From Streptomyces sp. MBT53 (GTDB lineage: Bacteria > Actinomycetota > Actinomycetes > Streptomycetales > Streptomycetaceae), in the NCBI RefSeq assembly GCF_016654115.1, contig NZ_JAEQAZ010000025.1, positions 1 through 64,000 of the forward strand: DNA of 64,000 nucleotides, read 5' to 3'. The position numbers and the translations under genes were made by a program. Within the stretch, counting starts at the first letter, position 1. Every line of letters begins with the position of its first letter. Positions 9,001-18,061 of this stretch are shown here, piece after piece. The notes below the pieces were generated by a model. The model was not told the DNA's origin. It searched no databases and saw nothing but the letters and a program-made list of their open reading frames with translations.

Positions 9001-9188
9001 CCGACCGGATCGCGCTGCGCTGGACGTCGACGGACCCTGAGGTCATCTCGGCGCTGGCCGAGCACGCTGCGCTGATCGCCGACGAGGTGTTGGCGACGGA
9101 CTTCGCCCAGGGCGAGGCGGACGACGCGTACGGCGACCCGTTCACGGACGAGGGGCTGTCGCTGGTGTTCCGCCTGCGTAAGGCGTAG
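6051..9188 (+). CDS. ileS: Isoleucyl-tRNA synthetase, IleRS2-like, with permuted HIGH motif
   Basis: A 1045-residue class I synthetase that charges tRNA-Ile in the cytosol. The active-site HIGH signature is replaced by GAHH at residues 59-62 (context PPTANGMPGAHHIE); the second signature is KMSKH at 598-602. The editing domain occupies roughly 200-400, followed by Cys-rich pairs CWRC (~397) and CPQC (~508), and an anticodon-binding domain from ~680. Length and sequence style match eukaryote-like type 2 IleRS rather than the E. coli type. Exchange of the first and third HIGH positions has been linked in some IleRS2 enzymes to extreme mupirocin resistance. The gene is monocistronic, led by a T-box and ended by a strong hairpin. 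Confidence 0.97.
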   Translation: MTTPTYRQVPAQVDLPALEHAVLDFWREQKIFAKTLDQSEGRPEWVFYEGPPTANGMPGAHHIEARVFKDVFPRFRTMRGYHVGRKAGWDCHGLPVELAVEKELGFTDKQDIEAFGIAEFNAKCRESVTRHTDAFTELTTRMGYWVDLDDAYRTMDPEYIESVWWSLKEIFNKGLLVQDYRVAPWCPRDQTGLSDHELAQGYETVVDPSVYVRFPLTSGPLAGRAALLVWTTTPWTLVSNTAVAAHPEVTYVVATNGEEQLVVAEPLLAKALGEGWETTGETFTGTEMERWTYQRPFELVEFPEPAHYVVNAEYVTTEDGTGLVHQSPAFGEEDLKVCRAYGLPVVNPVRPNGTFAEDVPLVGGIFFKKADEKLTEDLKDRGLLFKHVPYEHSYPHCWRCHTALLYYAQPSWYIRTTAVKDRLLQENENTNWFPDTVKHGRYGDWLNNNIDWALSRSRYWGTPLPIWRCADDHLTVVGSRAELTELTGTDQSNLDPHRPFIDAVTFACPQCGESATRVPEVIDAWYDSGSMPFAQWGYPYKNKEMFESRYPAQFISEAIDQTRGWFYTLMAIGTLVFDKSSYENVVCLGHILAEDGRKMSKHLGNILQPIPLMDQHGADAVRWFMAAGGSPWAARRVGHGTIQEVVRKTLLTYWNTVAFQALYARTSDWAPSAADPAPADRPVLDRWLLSELHALTDQVTQALEAYDTQRAGKLLSAFVDDLSNWYVRRSRRRFWQGDKAALRTLHEVVETVTKLMAPLTPFITERVWQDLVVPVTPGAPESVHLSAWPEADLSVIDPELSKQMVLVRRLVELGRATRAESGVKTRQPLSRALIAATGFAALDRELHAQITEELNVEGLASLSEVGGSLVDTTAKANFRALGKRFGKRVQDVAKAVANADAAALSLALREGTATVEVDGETITLAPDEVIITETPREGWSVASDSGATVALDLEITEELRQAGLARDAIRLIQEARKNSGLDVADRIALRWTSTDPEVISALAEHAALIADEVLATDFAQGEADDAYGDPFTDEGLSLVFRLRKA

Positions 9189-9200
9189 GCACCGCTGGTG

Positions 9201-9245
9201 TGAGAAAGGGCCCGGTCTCCGTGGAGGAGGCTGGGCCCTTTCTCA
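9201..9245 (+). terminator. Terminator hairpin after ileS
   Basis: A perfect 13-bp inverted repeat (TGAGAAAGGGCCC at 9201-9213 against 9233-9245) with a 19-nt loop, starting 12 bp after the ileS stop. Confidence 0.85.
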
Positions 9246-9334
9246 TTGGCTCGGGGGGGGGACCCGGAGACGTGCGCCCACGCGGCGGAGCCGCAGATCG
9301 ACACAGCCCCGCGCCCCTGAAGAACCCGCACACA

Positions 9335-9376
9335 AAAGGGCGGGGCCCCCGGAAAATTCCGGGGGCCCCGCCCTTT
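9335..9376 (-). terminator. Terminator hairpin after divIVA
   Basis: A perfect 20-bp stem (9335-9354 against 9357-9376), about 37 bp past the divIVA stop. Being symmetrical, it could also stop read-through from ileS. It separates the ileS and dcw transcription units. Confidence 0.88.
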
Positions 9377-9412
9377 GAACGCTGCCGACGCCCAAGGCGT
9401 ACTAGAGGCCGG

Positions 9413-10672
9413 TCAGTTGTCGTCCTCGTCGATCAGGAAGCCGCGCATCGGCGAGGGAGCCTGGCCCATCGGGGAGGGGCCCTGCGGCCGTACCGGAGCC
9501 ATCGGCTGGGTCATCGCCGGGGACATCTGCTGCTGGCCGCCGTAGGACGGACCGGCCGGAGCCGGGCCACCTCCCATGCCGCCCATGCCACCCATACCCT
9601 GCGGGCCGCCGTACGACGGGGCGCTCGCGCCGGCCGGGGCCATCGAGGGCGCCGGGGACGGCGGAAGCGACGCGGCGGCCGGAGCACGCGGCGGAGCGAG
9701 CGAGTCGTCGGCCTGGGTCTCCAACTGACGCAGCTGGGACTCCAGGTAGGACTTCAGACGCGTCCGGTACTCGCGCTCGAAGCCGCGCAGATCCTCGACC
9801 TTGCGCTCCAGCGTGGCGCGGGCGGACTCCAGGGAGCCCATCGCGACGCGGTGCTTCTCCTGCGCGTCCCGCTCCAGGGCGTCGGCCTTGGCACGGGCGT
9901 CACGCTCGAGACCCTCGGCGCGCGAACGGGCCTCGCCGACGATCTTGTTGGCCTCGGAACGGGCCTCGGCGATCGCCTGGTCGGCGGTCTGCTGGGCCAG
10001 CGAGAGGACACGGGCGGCGCTGTCGCCACCGGGGCCCTGCTGCGGCATGCCGCCGCCCATCGGTCCGCCCATGCCCATCTGCTGCTGCATGGGGGGCTGG
10101 CCCATCTGACCCTGCATCGGGCCCTGGCCCATCTGCTGCATCTGGCCCTGCATCGGGCCCTGGCCCATCTGACCCTGGCCCATCTGGCCCTGCATCGGAC
10201 CCTGGCCCATGGGGCCCTGTCCCATCGGACCCTGGCCCTGCGGGCCACCCTGGCCGGGGCCGGGCGGCAGCTGCGGGGCACCGCTCGGCAGCTGGGGCGG
10301 GCCGCCCATGGGGCCGCCCATCTGCTGCTGCGGCGGGCCCGATATGCCGGCGGGCACCGGGGCGCCCGGACCGCGCATGCCCTGCTGCGGCATGCCTTGC
10401 GGGGGCATGCCCTGCTGGGGCATCCCCTGTTGCTGCATGCCGCCCTGCTGCTGGTCCTGATCCGGGGGCTTGCGCATGTTCTGCTGATTCTGGGCAGCGG
10501 CCCGCGTGGCCGCGGCCAGTTTGGCGCGCAGGTCCTCGTTCTCGCGGAGCAGGCGCGTCAGTTCGGCTTCGACCTCGTCGAGGAAGGCATCAACCTCGTC
10601 CTCGTCATAGCCTTCTCGGAGGCGGACGGTCGTGAACTGCTTGTTCCGCACGTCCTCGGGGGTCAACGGCAT
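9413..10672 (-). CDS. divIVA: Polar growth protein DivIVA (Wag31)
   Basis: A 419-residue coiled-coil scaffold that marks hyphal tips and branch sites and recruits the polar growth machinery to the membrane. The conserved N-terminal membrane-binding domain starts [21 protein letters not shown], with the first coiled coil at ~25-65. A Met/Gly/Gln/Pro-rich low-complexity linker spans ~70-220, the second coiled coil ~225-320, and a second Gly/Pro/Met-rich tail runs to the end. Streptomyces DivIVA is known to carry such linkers, making it longer than Bacillus DivIVA. It is the last gene of the dcw run, 52 bp after the YggT-like gene. Confidence 0.96.
   Translation of the reverse strand: MPLTPEDVRNKQFTTVRLREGYDEDEVDAFLDEVEAELTRLLRENEDLRAKLAAATRAAAQNQQNMRKPPDQDQQQGGMQQQGMPQQGMPPQGMPQQGMRGPGAPVPAGISGPPQQQMGGPMGGPPQLPSGAPQLPPGPGQGGPQGQGPMGQGPMGQGPMQGQMGQGQMGQGPMQGQMQQMGQGPMQGQMGQPPMQQQMGMGGPMGGGMPQQGPGGDSAARVLSLAQQTADQAIAEARSEANKIVGEARSRAEGLERDARAKADALERDAQEKHRVAMGSLESARATLERKVEDLRGFEREYRTRLKSYLESQLRQLETQADDSLAPPRAPAAASLPPSPAPSMAPAGASAPSYGGPQGMGGMGGMGGGPAPAGPSYGGQQQMSPAMTQPMAPVRPQGPSPMGQAPSPMRGFLIDEDDN
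10090..10230. repeat. [13 protein letters not shown] repeats in the divIVA linker
   Basis: Imperfect tandem copies of a ~24-27-bp unit (core GGCCCTGGCCCATCTG on the plus strand) encode repeated MGQGPMQGQ peptides in the DivIVA linker. Copy number is likely variable. Confidence 0.7.
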
Positions 10673-10724
10673 CTCTTCACCTCAACGTAGTCATCGGCAG
10701 TCGGCAAGACCGTATCGTCCACTG

Positions 10725-11015
10725 TCACCCCGCGAGCTTGCCCACGATAGAGATCAAGATGTAGACGATGATCATCAGGACGAAGAAGGACAGGTCGAGC
10801 GCCACGCCCCCGAGACGCAACGGCGGAATGAACCGCCGTAGAAGCTTCAACGGTGGATCGGTGACAGTGTAGGCGGCCTCCAGAACGACCACCATCGCCT
10901 TGCCGGGTTGCCATGAGCGGGCGAACTGGAAGACGTAGTCCATGACCAACCGGAAGATGAGCACGATGAGGAACACCATCAGCGCGATGTAGATCACCTG
11001 CGCGAACACGCTCAT
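10725..11015 (-). CDS. YggT-family small membrane protein
   Basis: A 96-residue protein with two hydrophobic helices (about 4-26 and 72-94) around a conserved loop containing PPLKLLRRFIPP. YggT proteins commonly sit in dcw clusters between sepF and divIVA, and a role in cell envelope or osmotic homeostasis has been suggested; the molecular function is not known. It lies 50 bp downstream of sepF on the same strand. Confidence 0.85.
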   Translation of the reverse strand: MSVFAQVIYIALMVFLIVLIFRLVMDYVFQFARSWQPGKAMVVVLEAAYTVTDPPLKLLRRFIPPLRLGGVALDLSFFVLMIIVYILISIVGKLAG

Positions 11016-11065
11016 GGTCTGTGTTTCCCTCTCCCCTGTTCCGTGCTTCCTAGCGGCTGTCTGTC

Positions 11066-11707
11066 TCAGCTCTGATTGAAGAACCCGCCCTCTGCGATGC
11101 GGGCCTTGTCCTCCGCCGTGACATCGACGTTAGCAGGCGACAACAGGAACACCTTCTGCGTCACCCGCTCGATGCTGCCGTGAAGACCAAACACCAAACC
11201 GGCCGCAAAGTCGACAAGTCGCTTGGCGTCTGTGTCATCCATCTCAGTCAGATTCATGATCACCGGGGTGCCTTCACGGAAGTGTTCCCCGATGGTACGG
11301 GCCTCGTTGTAGGTCCGGGGGTGAAGTGTGGTGATCCGGTAAGGCTCTCGTTCCGACACGACCTTGGGCATGATCACCGGTGCGTTCTTCTCCAGGGACT
11401 GGCGTTCTTGTGTGATGGATGCCACGGGCGCGATGCGCGCCGGACGCCCTGATTCCGCACCCAGTGAAGCGGAATGGGACACCGGGTCGCGAGGGGCCGG
11501 AGGCTGCACCACTCGTACCGGTTCGTCCCTTTGGGACTGATGTGAACTGTGCGCCTGGTGCGACGGCTCGTGCCGTCGACGGTCCCGCTCGGGCTCCGGG
11601 TCCAGTTCGGGTTCGAAGTCGTCGTCGGGGTCGAAACCCCGGCCGTCGTACCCATCGTCCTCCACGAGGCCGAGGTAGACCGCCATCTTGCGCATCGCGC
11701 CGGCCAT
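11066..11707 (-). CDS. sepF: Cell division protein SepF
   Basis: A 213-residue cytosolic FtsZ-binding protein. The N-terminus [18 protein letters not shown] is the amphipathic membrane-anchoring helix; residues ~20-110 are an acidic/charged linker; the C-terminal DUF552 fold (~120-205, including [18 protein letters not shown]) polymerises and binds the FtsZ C-terminal peptide. In actinobacteria, which lack FtsA and ZipA, SepF is the main membrane tether of the Z-ring. The ATG ending at 11707 has GGAGGA 8 nt upstream and is preferred to the longer frame. Confidence 0.94.
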   Translation of the reverse strand: MAGAMRKMAVYLGLVEDDGYDGRGFDPDDDFEPELDPEPERDRRRHEPSHQAHSSHQSQRDEPVRVVQPPAPRDPVSHSASLGAESGRPARIAPVASITQERQSLEKNAPVIMPKVVSEREPYRITTLHPRTYNEARTIGEHFREGTPVIMNLTEMDDTDAKRLVDFAAGLVFGLHGSIERVTQKVFLLSPANVDVTAEDKARIAEGGFFNQS

Positions 11708-11835
11708 TCTCTGAGTCCTCCGCTCTGTGGTGGATCGGCTGACGACTGCCAAGTGCCCGCGATCCACGAGGTCGTTACGCCCGCCTGCGGCGGCAATGAC
11801 CATATTTTCTGCTGTGGTCCGACTTCCTGGCGACG

Positions 11836-12555
11836 TTACCCGAGCCTGGGGCGGACGCCGAGTACCGCAGTGCCGACGCGTACATGTGTCGCTCCGGCTG
11901 CCACGGCCTGTTCGAGGTCCGCACTCATCCCTGCCGACACCATGTTCGCAGCCGGATGGGCTCGGCGCAGGTCAGTCGACAAATCCATCAACCGCCCGAA
12001 CGCCTCCTGTTGGCGTCCCGCGTACTCCCCGGTGAGCGGAGCGACGGTCATCAGACCGTCGAGCCGCAGCCCCGGGGAGTCGGCCACCAGGTCGGCCAAC
12101 TCCGCGATGCCGCCCGGTCCGACGCCACCGCGCTCGCCCCGCCCGCTCACCCCCGCGTCCAGCGCGACCTGGATGAGACAGCCCAGTTCGCGCCCGGAGC
12201 GCTCGGTCTCCTTCGACAGCGCGGTCACGAGCCGGGCCCGGTCGACCGACTGCACGACATCGGCGTAACCGGCCACGGATCGCACCTTGTTGGTCTGCAA
12301 CTGGCCGACGAAGTGCCAACTCAGCGGCAGATCCGCGCATTCGGCCGCCTTCGGGGCCGCGTCCTGGTCCCGGTTCTCGGCGACATGACGCACACCGAGT
12401 TCGGCCAACGTTCTCACGTCGCTCGCCGGATAGGTCTTGGTGACCACGATCAGGGTCACTTCTTCGCGCTTCCGCCCGACCGCCGTACAGGCGGCGGCGA
12501 TGCGCTCCTCGACTTTCGCCAGATTCGCGGCGAGTTCGTCCCTACGGTCCGTCAT
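11836..12555 (-). CDS. YggS/PLPBP-family pyridoxal phosphate homeostasis protein
   Basis: A 239-residue single-domain alanine-racemase-fold (type III) PLP protein. The PLP lysine is Lys40 in [13 protein letters not shown], and the [10 protein letters not shown] motif near 100 is a family signature. Members buffer free PLP and affect vitamin B6 and amino acid pools but show no racemase activity. The gene is conserved in the dcw cluster between pgeF and sepF; it follows pgeF by 6 bp, so the two are almost certainly co-transcribed. Confidence 0.92.
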   Translation of the reverse strand: MTDRRDELAANLAKVEERIAAACTAVGRKREEVTLIVVTKTYPASDVRTLAELGVRHVAENRDQDAAPKAAECADLPLSWHFVGQLQTNKVRSVAGYADVVQSVDRARLVTALSKETERSGRELGCLIQVALDAGVSGRGERGGVGPGGIAELADLVADSPGLRLDGLMTVAPLTGEYAGRQQEAFGRLMDLSTDLRRAHPAANMVSAGMSADLEQAVAAGATHVRVGTAVLGVRPRLG

Positions 12556-12561
12556 GCACCA

Positions 12562-13290
12562 TCAGTCCAGCCACACATAGCTCGCGAGCCGCCCGGTGGT
12601 GCGGTCGCGGCGGTACGAGAAGTGATCGTCCGATTCACGGGTGCACACCGGCGACCGCTCCCGGTCGCGCACCCCGAGCCGGTCGAGCTGCGCGTGCGCT
12701 CCGGCGGTCACGTCGACCGCGGGAGTGCCCCAACTCGTCTCGGCGTACGCCGCGGGTTCCACGGCGGCGACATCGGCGCGCATCTCCGCGGGCACTTCGT
12801 AGCACCGGCCGCAGACGGCGGGTCCGGTGCGGGCGACGATCCGGGCGGGATCGGCGCCGAGTTCCGTCATGGCCCGTACGACGGCGGGTACGACCCCTGC
12901 CACCATGCCCGGGCGTCCGGCGTGGGCCGCGCCCGCGATCCCGGCGACCGGGTCGGCGAGCAGGACCGGGGTGCAGTCGGCGGTCAGGACCGCGAGGGCG
13001 AGTCCGCGCCGGGCGGTGACGAGCGCGTCCACGGAGGGGATGTCGGCGGCGCCCCAGGGCCCGTCGACGACCGCCACGTCCGCGCCGTGCACCTGGTTCA
13101 TCCAGACCACCAGCGCCGGGTCCAAGCCCAGTGATTTGGCGGCCAGTTCGCGATTGGTACGGACCGCGTCGGGGTCGTCGCCGACCGCGCCGCCGAGGTT
13201 GAGCTCCTCGTACGGAACGGCGCTCACCCCGCCCCACCTGTCGGTGAAGGCGAAATGCGCGCCGCTCACGGTGTCGAACTGTCCTATCAC
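12562..13290 (-). CDS. pgeF: Peptidoglycan editing factor PgeF (YfiH/multicopper-oxidase-like)
   Basis: A 242-residue YfiH-family protein with the zinc triad His68 (VHGAD), Cys106 (TADCTP) and His123 (AAHAGRPG). In E. coli the homologue removes misincorporated L-Ser-containing UDP-MurNAc intermediates; older names call it polyphenol oxidase or laccase-domain protein. Linkage directly behind ftsZ supports the peptidoglycan role. The GTG start overlaps the ftsZ stop by four bases. Confidence 0.9.
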   Translation of the reverse strand: MIGQFDTVSGAHFAFTDRWGGVSAVPYEELNLGGAVGDDPDAVRTNRELAAKSLGLDPALVVWMNQVHGADVAVVDGPWGAADIPSVDALVTARRGLALAVLTADCTPVLLADPVAGIAGAAHAGRPGMVAGVVPAVVRAMTELGADPARIVARTGPAVCGRCYEVPAEMRADVAAVEPAAYAETSWGTPAVDVTAGAHAQLDRLGVRDRERSPVCTRESDDHFSYRRDRTTGRLASYVWLD

Positions 13291-14477
13291 TTCAGGAAGT
13301 CCGGTACGTCCAGCTCCTCGGCGGCGCTGTCCGAGTAGGTCCGCGACGGCGGGACCGGCGGGGCGACCGGGAGGTCGGCGGCCGGTGCCGACGCGGGCTC
13401 CGGCTCCTCCTTCGGCTTGACGCTGCCGAGCGAGCCGAAGGACGGCCGGCTCTCGGTCTGCCGTACCGGGGTCGGCTCGTCGCGGCGGGCCGAGGACGAG
13501 CCCATGGTGCTCTCGCGGCGGGTCGGCGGCTGGCCGCCGTCGAAGCCGGCCGCGATGACCGTGACCCGGACCTCGTCGCCGAGCGCGTCGTCGATGACCG
13601 CGCCGAAGATGATGTTGGCCTCGGGGTGCGCGGCCTCGCTGACCAGTTGGGCCGCTTCGTTGATCTCGAACAGGCCGAGGTCGGAGCCGCCGGAGATGGA
13701 GAGCAGGACGCCGCGGGCGCCGTCGATGGAGGCTTCGAGGAGCGGCGAGGAGATCGCCATCTCGGCCGCCGCCACCGCGCGGTCGTCGCCGCGGGCCGAG
13801 CCGATGCCCATGAGGGCCGAACCGGCCTCGGACATCACGGACTTGACGTCGGCGAAGTCGAGGTTGATCAGGCCGGGCGTGGTGATGAGGTCGGTGATGC
13901 CCTGGACGCCGGAGAGCAGGACCTGGTCCGCCGACTTGAAGGCGTCGAGGACGGAGACCTGGCGGTCCGAGATGGACAGCAGCCGGTCGTTCGGGATGAC
14001 GATGAGGGTGTCGACCTCTTCGCGGAGTTCGGCGATGCCGTCCTCCGCCTGGTTGGCCCGGCGCCGTCCTTCGAAGGTGAAGGGGCGGGTGACCACGCCG
14101 ATGGTGAGGGCGCCCAGGGAGCGGGCGATGTTGGCCACGACGGGGGCGCCGCCGGTGCCGGTGCCGCCGCCTTCGCCGGCCGTCACGAAGACCATGTCGG
14201 CCCCCTTGAGGACCTCCTCGATCTCCTCGCGGTGATCCTCGGCGGCCTTGCGGCCGACGGCCGGGTTGGCGCCGGCGCCGAGTCCGCGGGTGAGTTCGCG
14301 TCCGACGTCGAGTTTGACGTCGGCGTCGCTCATCAACAGCGCCTGCGCGTCGGTGTTGATGGCGATGAACTCGACGCCCTTGAGGCCGACCTCGATCATC
14401 CGGTTGATGGCATTGACACCACCGCCGCCGACACCGATGACCTTGATGACTGCGAGGTAGTTCTGCGGTGCTGCCAC
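13287..14477 (-). CDS. ftsZ: Cell division GTPase FtsZ
   Basis: A 396-residue tubulin homologue that polymerises into Z-rings and, in Streptomyces aerial hyphae, ladders of sporulation septa. The GTP-binding signature GGGTGTG is at 103-109, the N-terminal GVGGGGVNA at 15-23, and the T7 synergy loop NLDFADVK near 205. A disordered Pro/Ser/Glu linker from ~318 leads to the C-terminal peptide DVPDFLK, which binds SepF. Length and features match Streptomyces FtsZ. The 277-bp gap upstream holds promoter elements, consistent with the developmentally regulated promoters known for ftsZ in this genus. Confidence 0.98.
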   Translation of the reverse strand: MAAPQNYLAVIKVIGVGGGGVNAINRMIEVGLKGVEFIAINTDAQALLMSDADVKLDVGRELTRGLGAGANPAVGRKAAEDHREEIEEVLKGADMVFVTAGEGGGTGTGGAPVVANIARSLGALTIGVVTRPFTFEGRRRANQAEDGIAELREEVDTLIVIPNDRLLSISDRQVSVLDAFKSADQVLLSGVQGITDLITTPGLINLDFADVKSVMSEAGSALMGIGSARGDDRAVAAAEMAISSPLLEASIDGARGVLLSISGGSDLGLFEINEAAQLVSEAAHPEANIIFGAVIDDALGDEVRVTVIAAGFDGGQPPTRRESTMGSSSARRDEPTPVRQTESRPSFGSLGSVKPKEEPEPASAPAADLPVAPPVPPSRTYSDSAAEELDVPDFLK

Positions 14478-14573
14478 GTCGAAGGCCTCTCGCCTCGAAT
14501 TACGTCGCCGTCTCCGTGCGGTTCCCGCGCGGGACGGCAGATGCCGAATGGGACGGTCCGTAGCGCCGACCCG

Positions 14574-14598
14574 AACCCTAACGTTGAAGTTTAGGGTT
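14574..14598. promoter_or_regulatory. Perfect inverted repeat in the ftsZ leader/promoter region
   Basis: AACCCTAA (14574-14581), 9-nt spacer, TTAGGGTT (14591-14598). It is AT-rich for this genome and lies ~100 bp upstream of ftsZ, downstream of the candidate promoter at 14635-14664. It may be an operator or an RNA hairpin in the 5' UTR. Confidence 0.5.
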
Positions 14599-14634
14599 AC
14601 CAGTGTGTCTGTTCCTTGAAGTCTTCTGAACAGG

Positions 14635-14664
14635 ACACTAAGTCGACAAGTGGCGCACGTTCAA
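14635..14664 (-). promoter_or_regulatory. Candidate ftsZ promoter
   Basis: On the minus strand TTGAAC (14659-14664), an 18-bp spacer and TAGTGT (14635-14640), about 158 bp upstream of ftsZ. Several ftsZ promoters are known in S. coelicolor; which one this corresponds to cannot be told here. Confidence 0.5.
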
Positions 14665-14754
14665 CGAACACGCCGAACCTCCCGTTTTTCTTTTCACCCT
14701 ATGTGATCAGCCGTAGCGCTGCCCAACCAGGGTGCTGGCCTGCGCGAATGTGCG

Positions 14755-15549
14755 TCAACTCCCGGCTGACGCAGGGGCGGTGGGAACACTTACGTCGAAG
14801 TGCCGGGCTCCGGAAGCTGCTTTCATGAGAGCGGTGAGCGTACGCGCCTTCGCCGCGCCCTTGTCGCCGCTTCCCCATGAGACGGTCCGGCCGCCGCTCA
14901 ACTCCAGTGAGATGTCGTCGTATGAACGGACCTTGACGACCTGTGTGTCGCGCGCGACGGCGGCCGGAATGTCACCTGCGACGCGCACCGCCTCGCGGAC
15001 GAGTCGGTCCTCGCCGAAGCGGCGCAGGCCGGCGGCGGACGAAGCCGTGGGAGAGAGCGTCAATTCGAGGGTGGGGACGGACTCCGGTGGCGTGGAAACG
15101 GTGGCGAATCGCACGCCCTCGTCGTCCACTTCGACAAAGTTTCCGCCCTTTTTCACCACCAGGACCGGGCTGCGTTCGGTCACTTTCAGCCCGATTCCAT
15201 GAGGCCAGGAACGGACTACGTCAACGGTGTCAATTCGGGGCAATTTCCTGCGGAGTCGGGCTTCGATGGCATCGGTGTCGACGGAAATGAGCGGTCCGCC
15301 GACCGGTACGCCGGCGGCTTCGCGCACCTGCTCCGGCGTCAGGACCCTGGTCCCGGAGACCGACACCTTCTCCACCCGCAGCCACTGCGAGCCGTAGAGC
15401 AGCCAGACCGCCGCGGTGCCCAACAGGGCTGCGGCTAGGGCGAGTACGACAATCAGACGAAGACGCCGACGCCCCAGGCGCCGGACAAGGGGCGGGCCGG
15501 ACGACTCCTGTTGGCGTTCACCGCGTTCGGCGGTCGTCGGTCCGGCCAC
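14755..15549 (-). CDS. ftsQ: Cell division protein FtsQ
   Basis: A 264-residue bitopic divisome protein: cytoplasmic N-terminus (~1-30), one membrane helix (~32-54), a POTRA domain (~60-128, with VSGTRVLTPEQVREAAG) and an FtsQ beta domain reaching the C-terminus. FtsQ links FtsL and its partner DivIC to the septal synthase complex. It lies 25 bp downstream of murG and 277 bp upstream of ftsZ, the standard actinobacterial order. Confidence 0.94.
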   Translation of the reverse strand: MAGPTTAERGERQQESSGPPLVRRLGRRRLRLIVVLALAAALLGTAAVWLLYGSQWLRVEKVSVSGTRVLTPEQVREAAGVPVGGPLISVDTDAIEARLRRKLPRIDTVDVVRSWPHGIGLKVTERSPVLVVKKGGNFVEVDDEGVRFATVSTPPESVPTLELTLSPTASSAAGLRRFGEDRLVREAVRVAGDIPAAVARDTQVVKVRSYDDISLELSGGRTVSWGSGDKGAAKARTLTALMKAASGARHFDVSVPTAPASAGS

Positions 15550-15574
15550 GATCCCCTGCCTCTCTCACATATGG

Positions 15575-16666
15575 CTAGCGGTGCCGCGAGGCGATCGCCT
15601 CGTACACCATGCCGACGAGCAGGTCGTCGGCGTCCCGGCGGCCGAACTCGCTTGCCGCGCGCGACATCTCGTACAGCCGGTGCGGATCGGCGAGCACGGG
15701 CAGGACGTTGCCCTGGACCCACTCGGGCGTCAGTTCCGCGTCGTCGACCAGGAGTCCGCCGCCGGCCTTCACCACCGGCTGGGCGTTCAGCCGCTGTTCG
15801 CCGTTGCCGATGGGCAGCGGGACGTAGGCGGCCGGGAGTCCGACGGCGGAGAGTTCGGCGACGGTCATCGCGCCCGCGCGGCAGAGCATCATGTCGGCCG
15901 CGGCGTACGCGAGGTCCATCCGGTCCACGTACGGTACCGGGATGTAGGGGGGCATCCCCGGCATCTGGTGCACCTGCGGCAGTTCGTTCTTCGGGCCGAC
16001 CGCGTGCAGGATCTGGATCCCGGCCTGTTGGAGGTACGGCGCGACCCGCTCGACCACCTCGTTGAGGTGCCGGGCGCCCTGCGAGCCGCCGGAGACCAGC
16101 AGCGTCGGCAGGTTCGGGTCGAGCCCGAACGCGGCCCGGGCCTGCGGGCGTACGGCCGCGCGGTCCAGGAGGGCGATGGAGCGGCGCAGCGGGATGCCGA
16201 TGTAACGGGCGCCCCGCAGCTTGCTGTCCGGGGTGGAGACGGCGACCTGGGCCGCGTAGCGCGAGCCGATCTTGTTGGCCAACCCGGGCCTGGCGTTGGC
16301 CTCATGGATCACGATCGGCACCCCGAGGCGCTTGGCCGCGAGATAGCCGGGCAGCGCCACATAGCCGCCGAAGCCGACGACCGCGTCCGCCTTGGTGCGC
16401 TCCAGGATCTGCTCGGCGGCCTTGATCGTGCCGCGCAACCGGCCCGGCACGGTGATCAGTTCCGGGGTGGGCTTGCGGGGCAGCGGTACGGCGGGGATCA
16501 GCGCGAGTTCGTAGCCCCGCTCGGGTACGAGGCGGGTCTCAAGGCCGCGTTCCGTGCCCAGCGCCGTGATCCCCACGGTGGGGTCCTGCCTGCGCAGGGC
16601 GTCCGCGAGGGCGAGCGCGGGCTCGATGTGGCCGGCGGTCCCCCCACCGGCGAGTACGACATGCAC
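15575..16666 (-). CDS. murG: UDP-GlcNAc:lipid I transferase MurG
   Basis: A 363-residue peripheral membrane GT-B glycosyltransferase that converts lipid I to lipid II using UDP-GlcNAc. The N-terminal GGGTAGH motif is at residues 7-13, and the donor-site GGSQGARHLNE segment near 190 and AGAMTVAE near 265 are conserved. It starts 6 bp after ftsW and is followed by ftsQ. Confidence 0.97.
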   Translation of the reverse strand: MHVVLAGGGTAGHIEPALALADALRRQDPTVGITALGTERGLETRLVPERGYELALIPAVPLPRKPTPELITVPGRLRGTIKAAEQILERTKADAVVGFGGYVALPGYLAAKRLGVPIVIHEANARPGLANKIGSRYAAQVAVSTPDSKLRGARYIGIPLRRSIALLDRAAVRPQARAAFGLDPNLPTLLVSGGSQGARHLNEVVERVAPYLQQAGIQILHAVGPKNELPQVHQMPGMPPYIPVPYVDRMDLAYAAADMMLCRAGAMTVAELSAVGLPAAYVPLPIGNGEQRLNAQPVVKAGGGLLVDDAELTPEWVQGNVLPVLADPHRLYEMSRAASEFGRRDADDLLVGMVYEAIASRHR

Positions 16667-16672
16667 CGAAAT

Positions 16673-18040
16673 TCACCGCTCTCCGGACGAACGCGCCGCC
16701 GAGGCACGCCGTCTCATCGTGTTCCATCTGCGGGGACTCCGGCCGGAACCGGGTCCCCTGGCCCCCCGCTTTCTACCAAAGCGGGGTTGCCGCATCGCAA
16801 GCGCCGCCCGCGCAGCGGGGTCGTCGCGCGCGAAGGCGATCAGCAACCCGATGGCGAACATGGTCGGCAGCAGGGCGGAACCCCCGTAGGAGAACAGCGG
16901 GAGCGGGACGCCGGCGATCGGCAGCAGGCCGAGCACCGCACCGATGTTGATCACCGCCTGAGCGGTGATCCAGGTGGTCACGCCTCCCGCGGCATACCTC
17001 ACGAAGGGGTCCTCCGTGCGTCCGGCCACGCGGATACCCGCATAGCCTAGAGCCGCGAAGAGGGCGAGGACCGACAGCGTGCCCGCCAGGCCCAGTTCCT
17101 CACCGGTGACGGCGAAGATGAAGTCCGTGTGGGCCTCGGGGAGTTGACCCCATTTCTCCACACTCGCCCCGAGCCCGGAGCCGAAGATCCCGCCCGATGC
17201 GAGCGCGTAGATCCCGTGCACGGCCTGCCAGCAGTCGGCGACCCCGGTCTTGGGCTCGGTGGCGCCGATGCAGGCGAGCCGGGCCATCCGGTTGGGGCTG
17301 GTCTTGATGAGGATCACACCGATCACGCCCGCGATCGACAGCACGCCGGCGAAGAGCCGGGTCGGTGCTCCGGCCAGCCAGAGCAGGCCGAACAGGATCG
17401 CGGTGAGGATGATCGCCGTACCCATGTCGCCGCCGAGCATGATCAGTCCGAGCAGCATGAACGCGACGGGCACCAGCGGCACCAGCATGTGCTTCCACTG
17501 GGACAGCATCGCCTTGTCCTGCTTGCGGGCGAGCAGGTCGGCGCCCCACAGGACGAGCGCCAGCTTGCCGAACTCGCTGGGCTGGATCTGGAAGGAGCCG
17601 CCGAGCGAGATCCAGTTGCGGTTGCCGTTGACCGACATCCCTATCCCCGGCAACTGCACCAGCGCCATCATGAAGACGGCGCCCGCGAGGATCGGATAGG
17701 CCAGCGCCCGGTGCAACTTGACCGGCATCCGCGAGGCGGCCAGCGCCAGCACCCCGCCGATACAGGCGGCGAGAAACTGTTTGCGGAAGAAATACGAGCC
17801 GGGCAGCGAGAGTTGGAGCGCGGTGATCTGGGAGGCCGAGTAGACCATCACCAGACCCAGCACGGTGATCAGCACGCTGCCGCCGGCGATCAGGTAGTAG
17901 GCGGTCAGCGGCCGGTCCCAGGCCTTGCGCGCGTTGGCGTACAGCCGTCGTACGGGGTTGTCCCGTACGGTCCGTGCGGCGGCGGGACGTCTGGGGGGCC
18001 GCTGCTGCACGGGCGGCCGGCCGGTACGGCTACTGGGCAT
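16673..18040 (-). CDS. ftsW: Septal peptidoglycan polymerase FtsW (SEDS family)
   Basis: A 455-residue SEDS glycosyltransferase with about ten membrane helices between residues ~50 and 420 and a Pro/Arg-rich cytoplasmic N-terminus. It polymerises lipid II at septa with FtsI. Recognisable SEDS segments include NRNWISLGGSFQIQPSEFGK near 140 and the PLPLFSYGGSALLPTM loop near 385. In Streptomyces FtsW is needed for sporulation septation rather than viability. It is separated from murD by 21 bp. Confidence 0.96.
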   Translation of the reverse strand: MPSSRTGRPPVQQRPPRRPAAARTVRDNPVRRLYANARKAWDRPLTAYYLIAGGSVLITVLGLVMVYSASQITALQLSLPGSYFFRKQFLAACIGGVLALAASRMPVKLHRALAYPILAGAVFMMALVQLPGIGMSVNGNRNWISLGGSFQIQPSEFGKLALVLWGADLLARKQDKAMLSQWKHMLVPLVPVAFMLLGLIMLGGDMGTAIILTAILFGLLWLAGAPTRLFAGVLSIAGVIGVILIKTSPNRMARLACIGATEPKTGVADCWQAVHGIYALASGGIFGSGLGASVEKWGQLPEAHTDFIFAVTGEELGLAGTLSVLALFAALGYAGIRVAGRTEDPFVRYAAGGVTTWITAQAVINIGAVLGLLPIAGVPLPLFSYGGSALLPTMFAIGLLIAFARDDPAARAALAMRQPRFGRKRGARGPGSGRSPRRWNTMRRRASAARSSGER

Positions 18041-18061
18041 CAGCGCCTCCGCTCACGTCGG

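Noticed and set aside
5448..9065. A 1205-codon minus-strand reading frame opposite ileS
   Set aside because: Arg/Gly/Asp/Val-rich composition typical of antisense frames in high-GC DNA; ileS on the plus strand has all family motifs and a T-box.
9249..9320. G-rich run and GC-rich spacer after ileS as a possible small gene or ncRNA
   Set aside because: Lies between two strong terminators, with no start signal or conserved structure that I can see.
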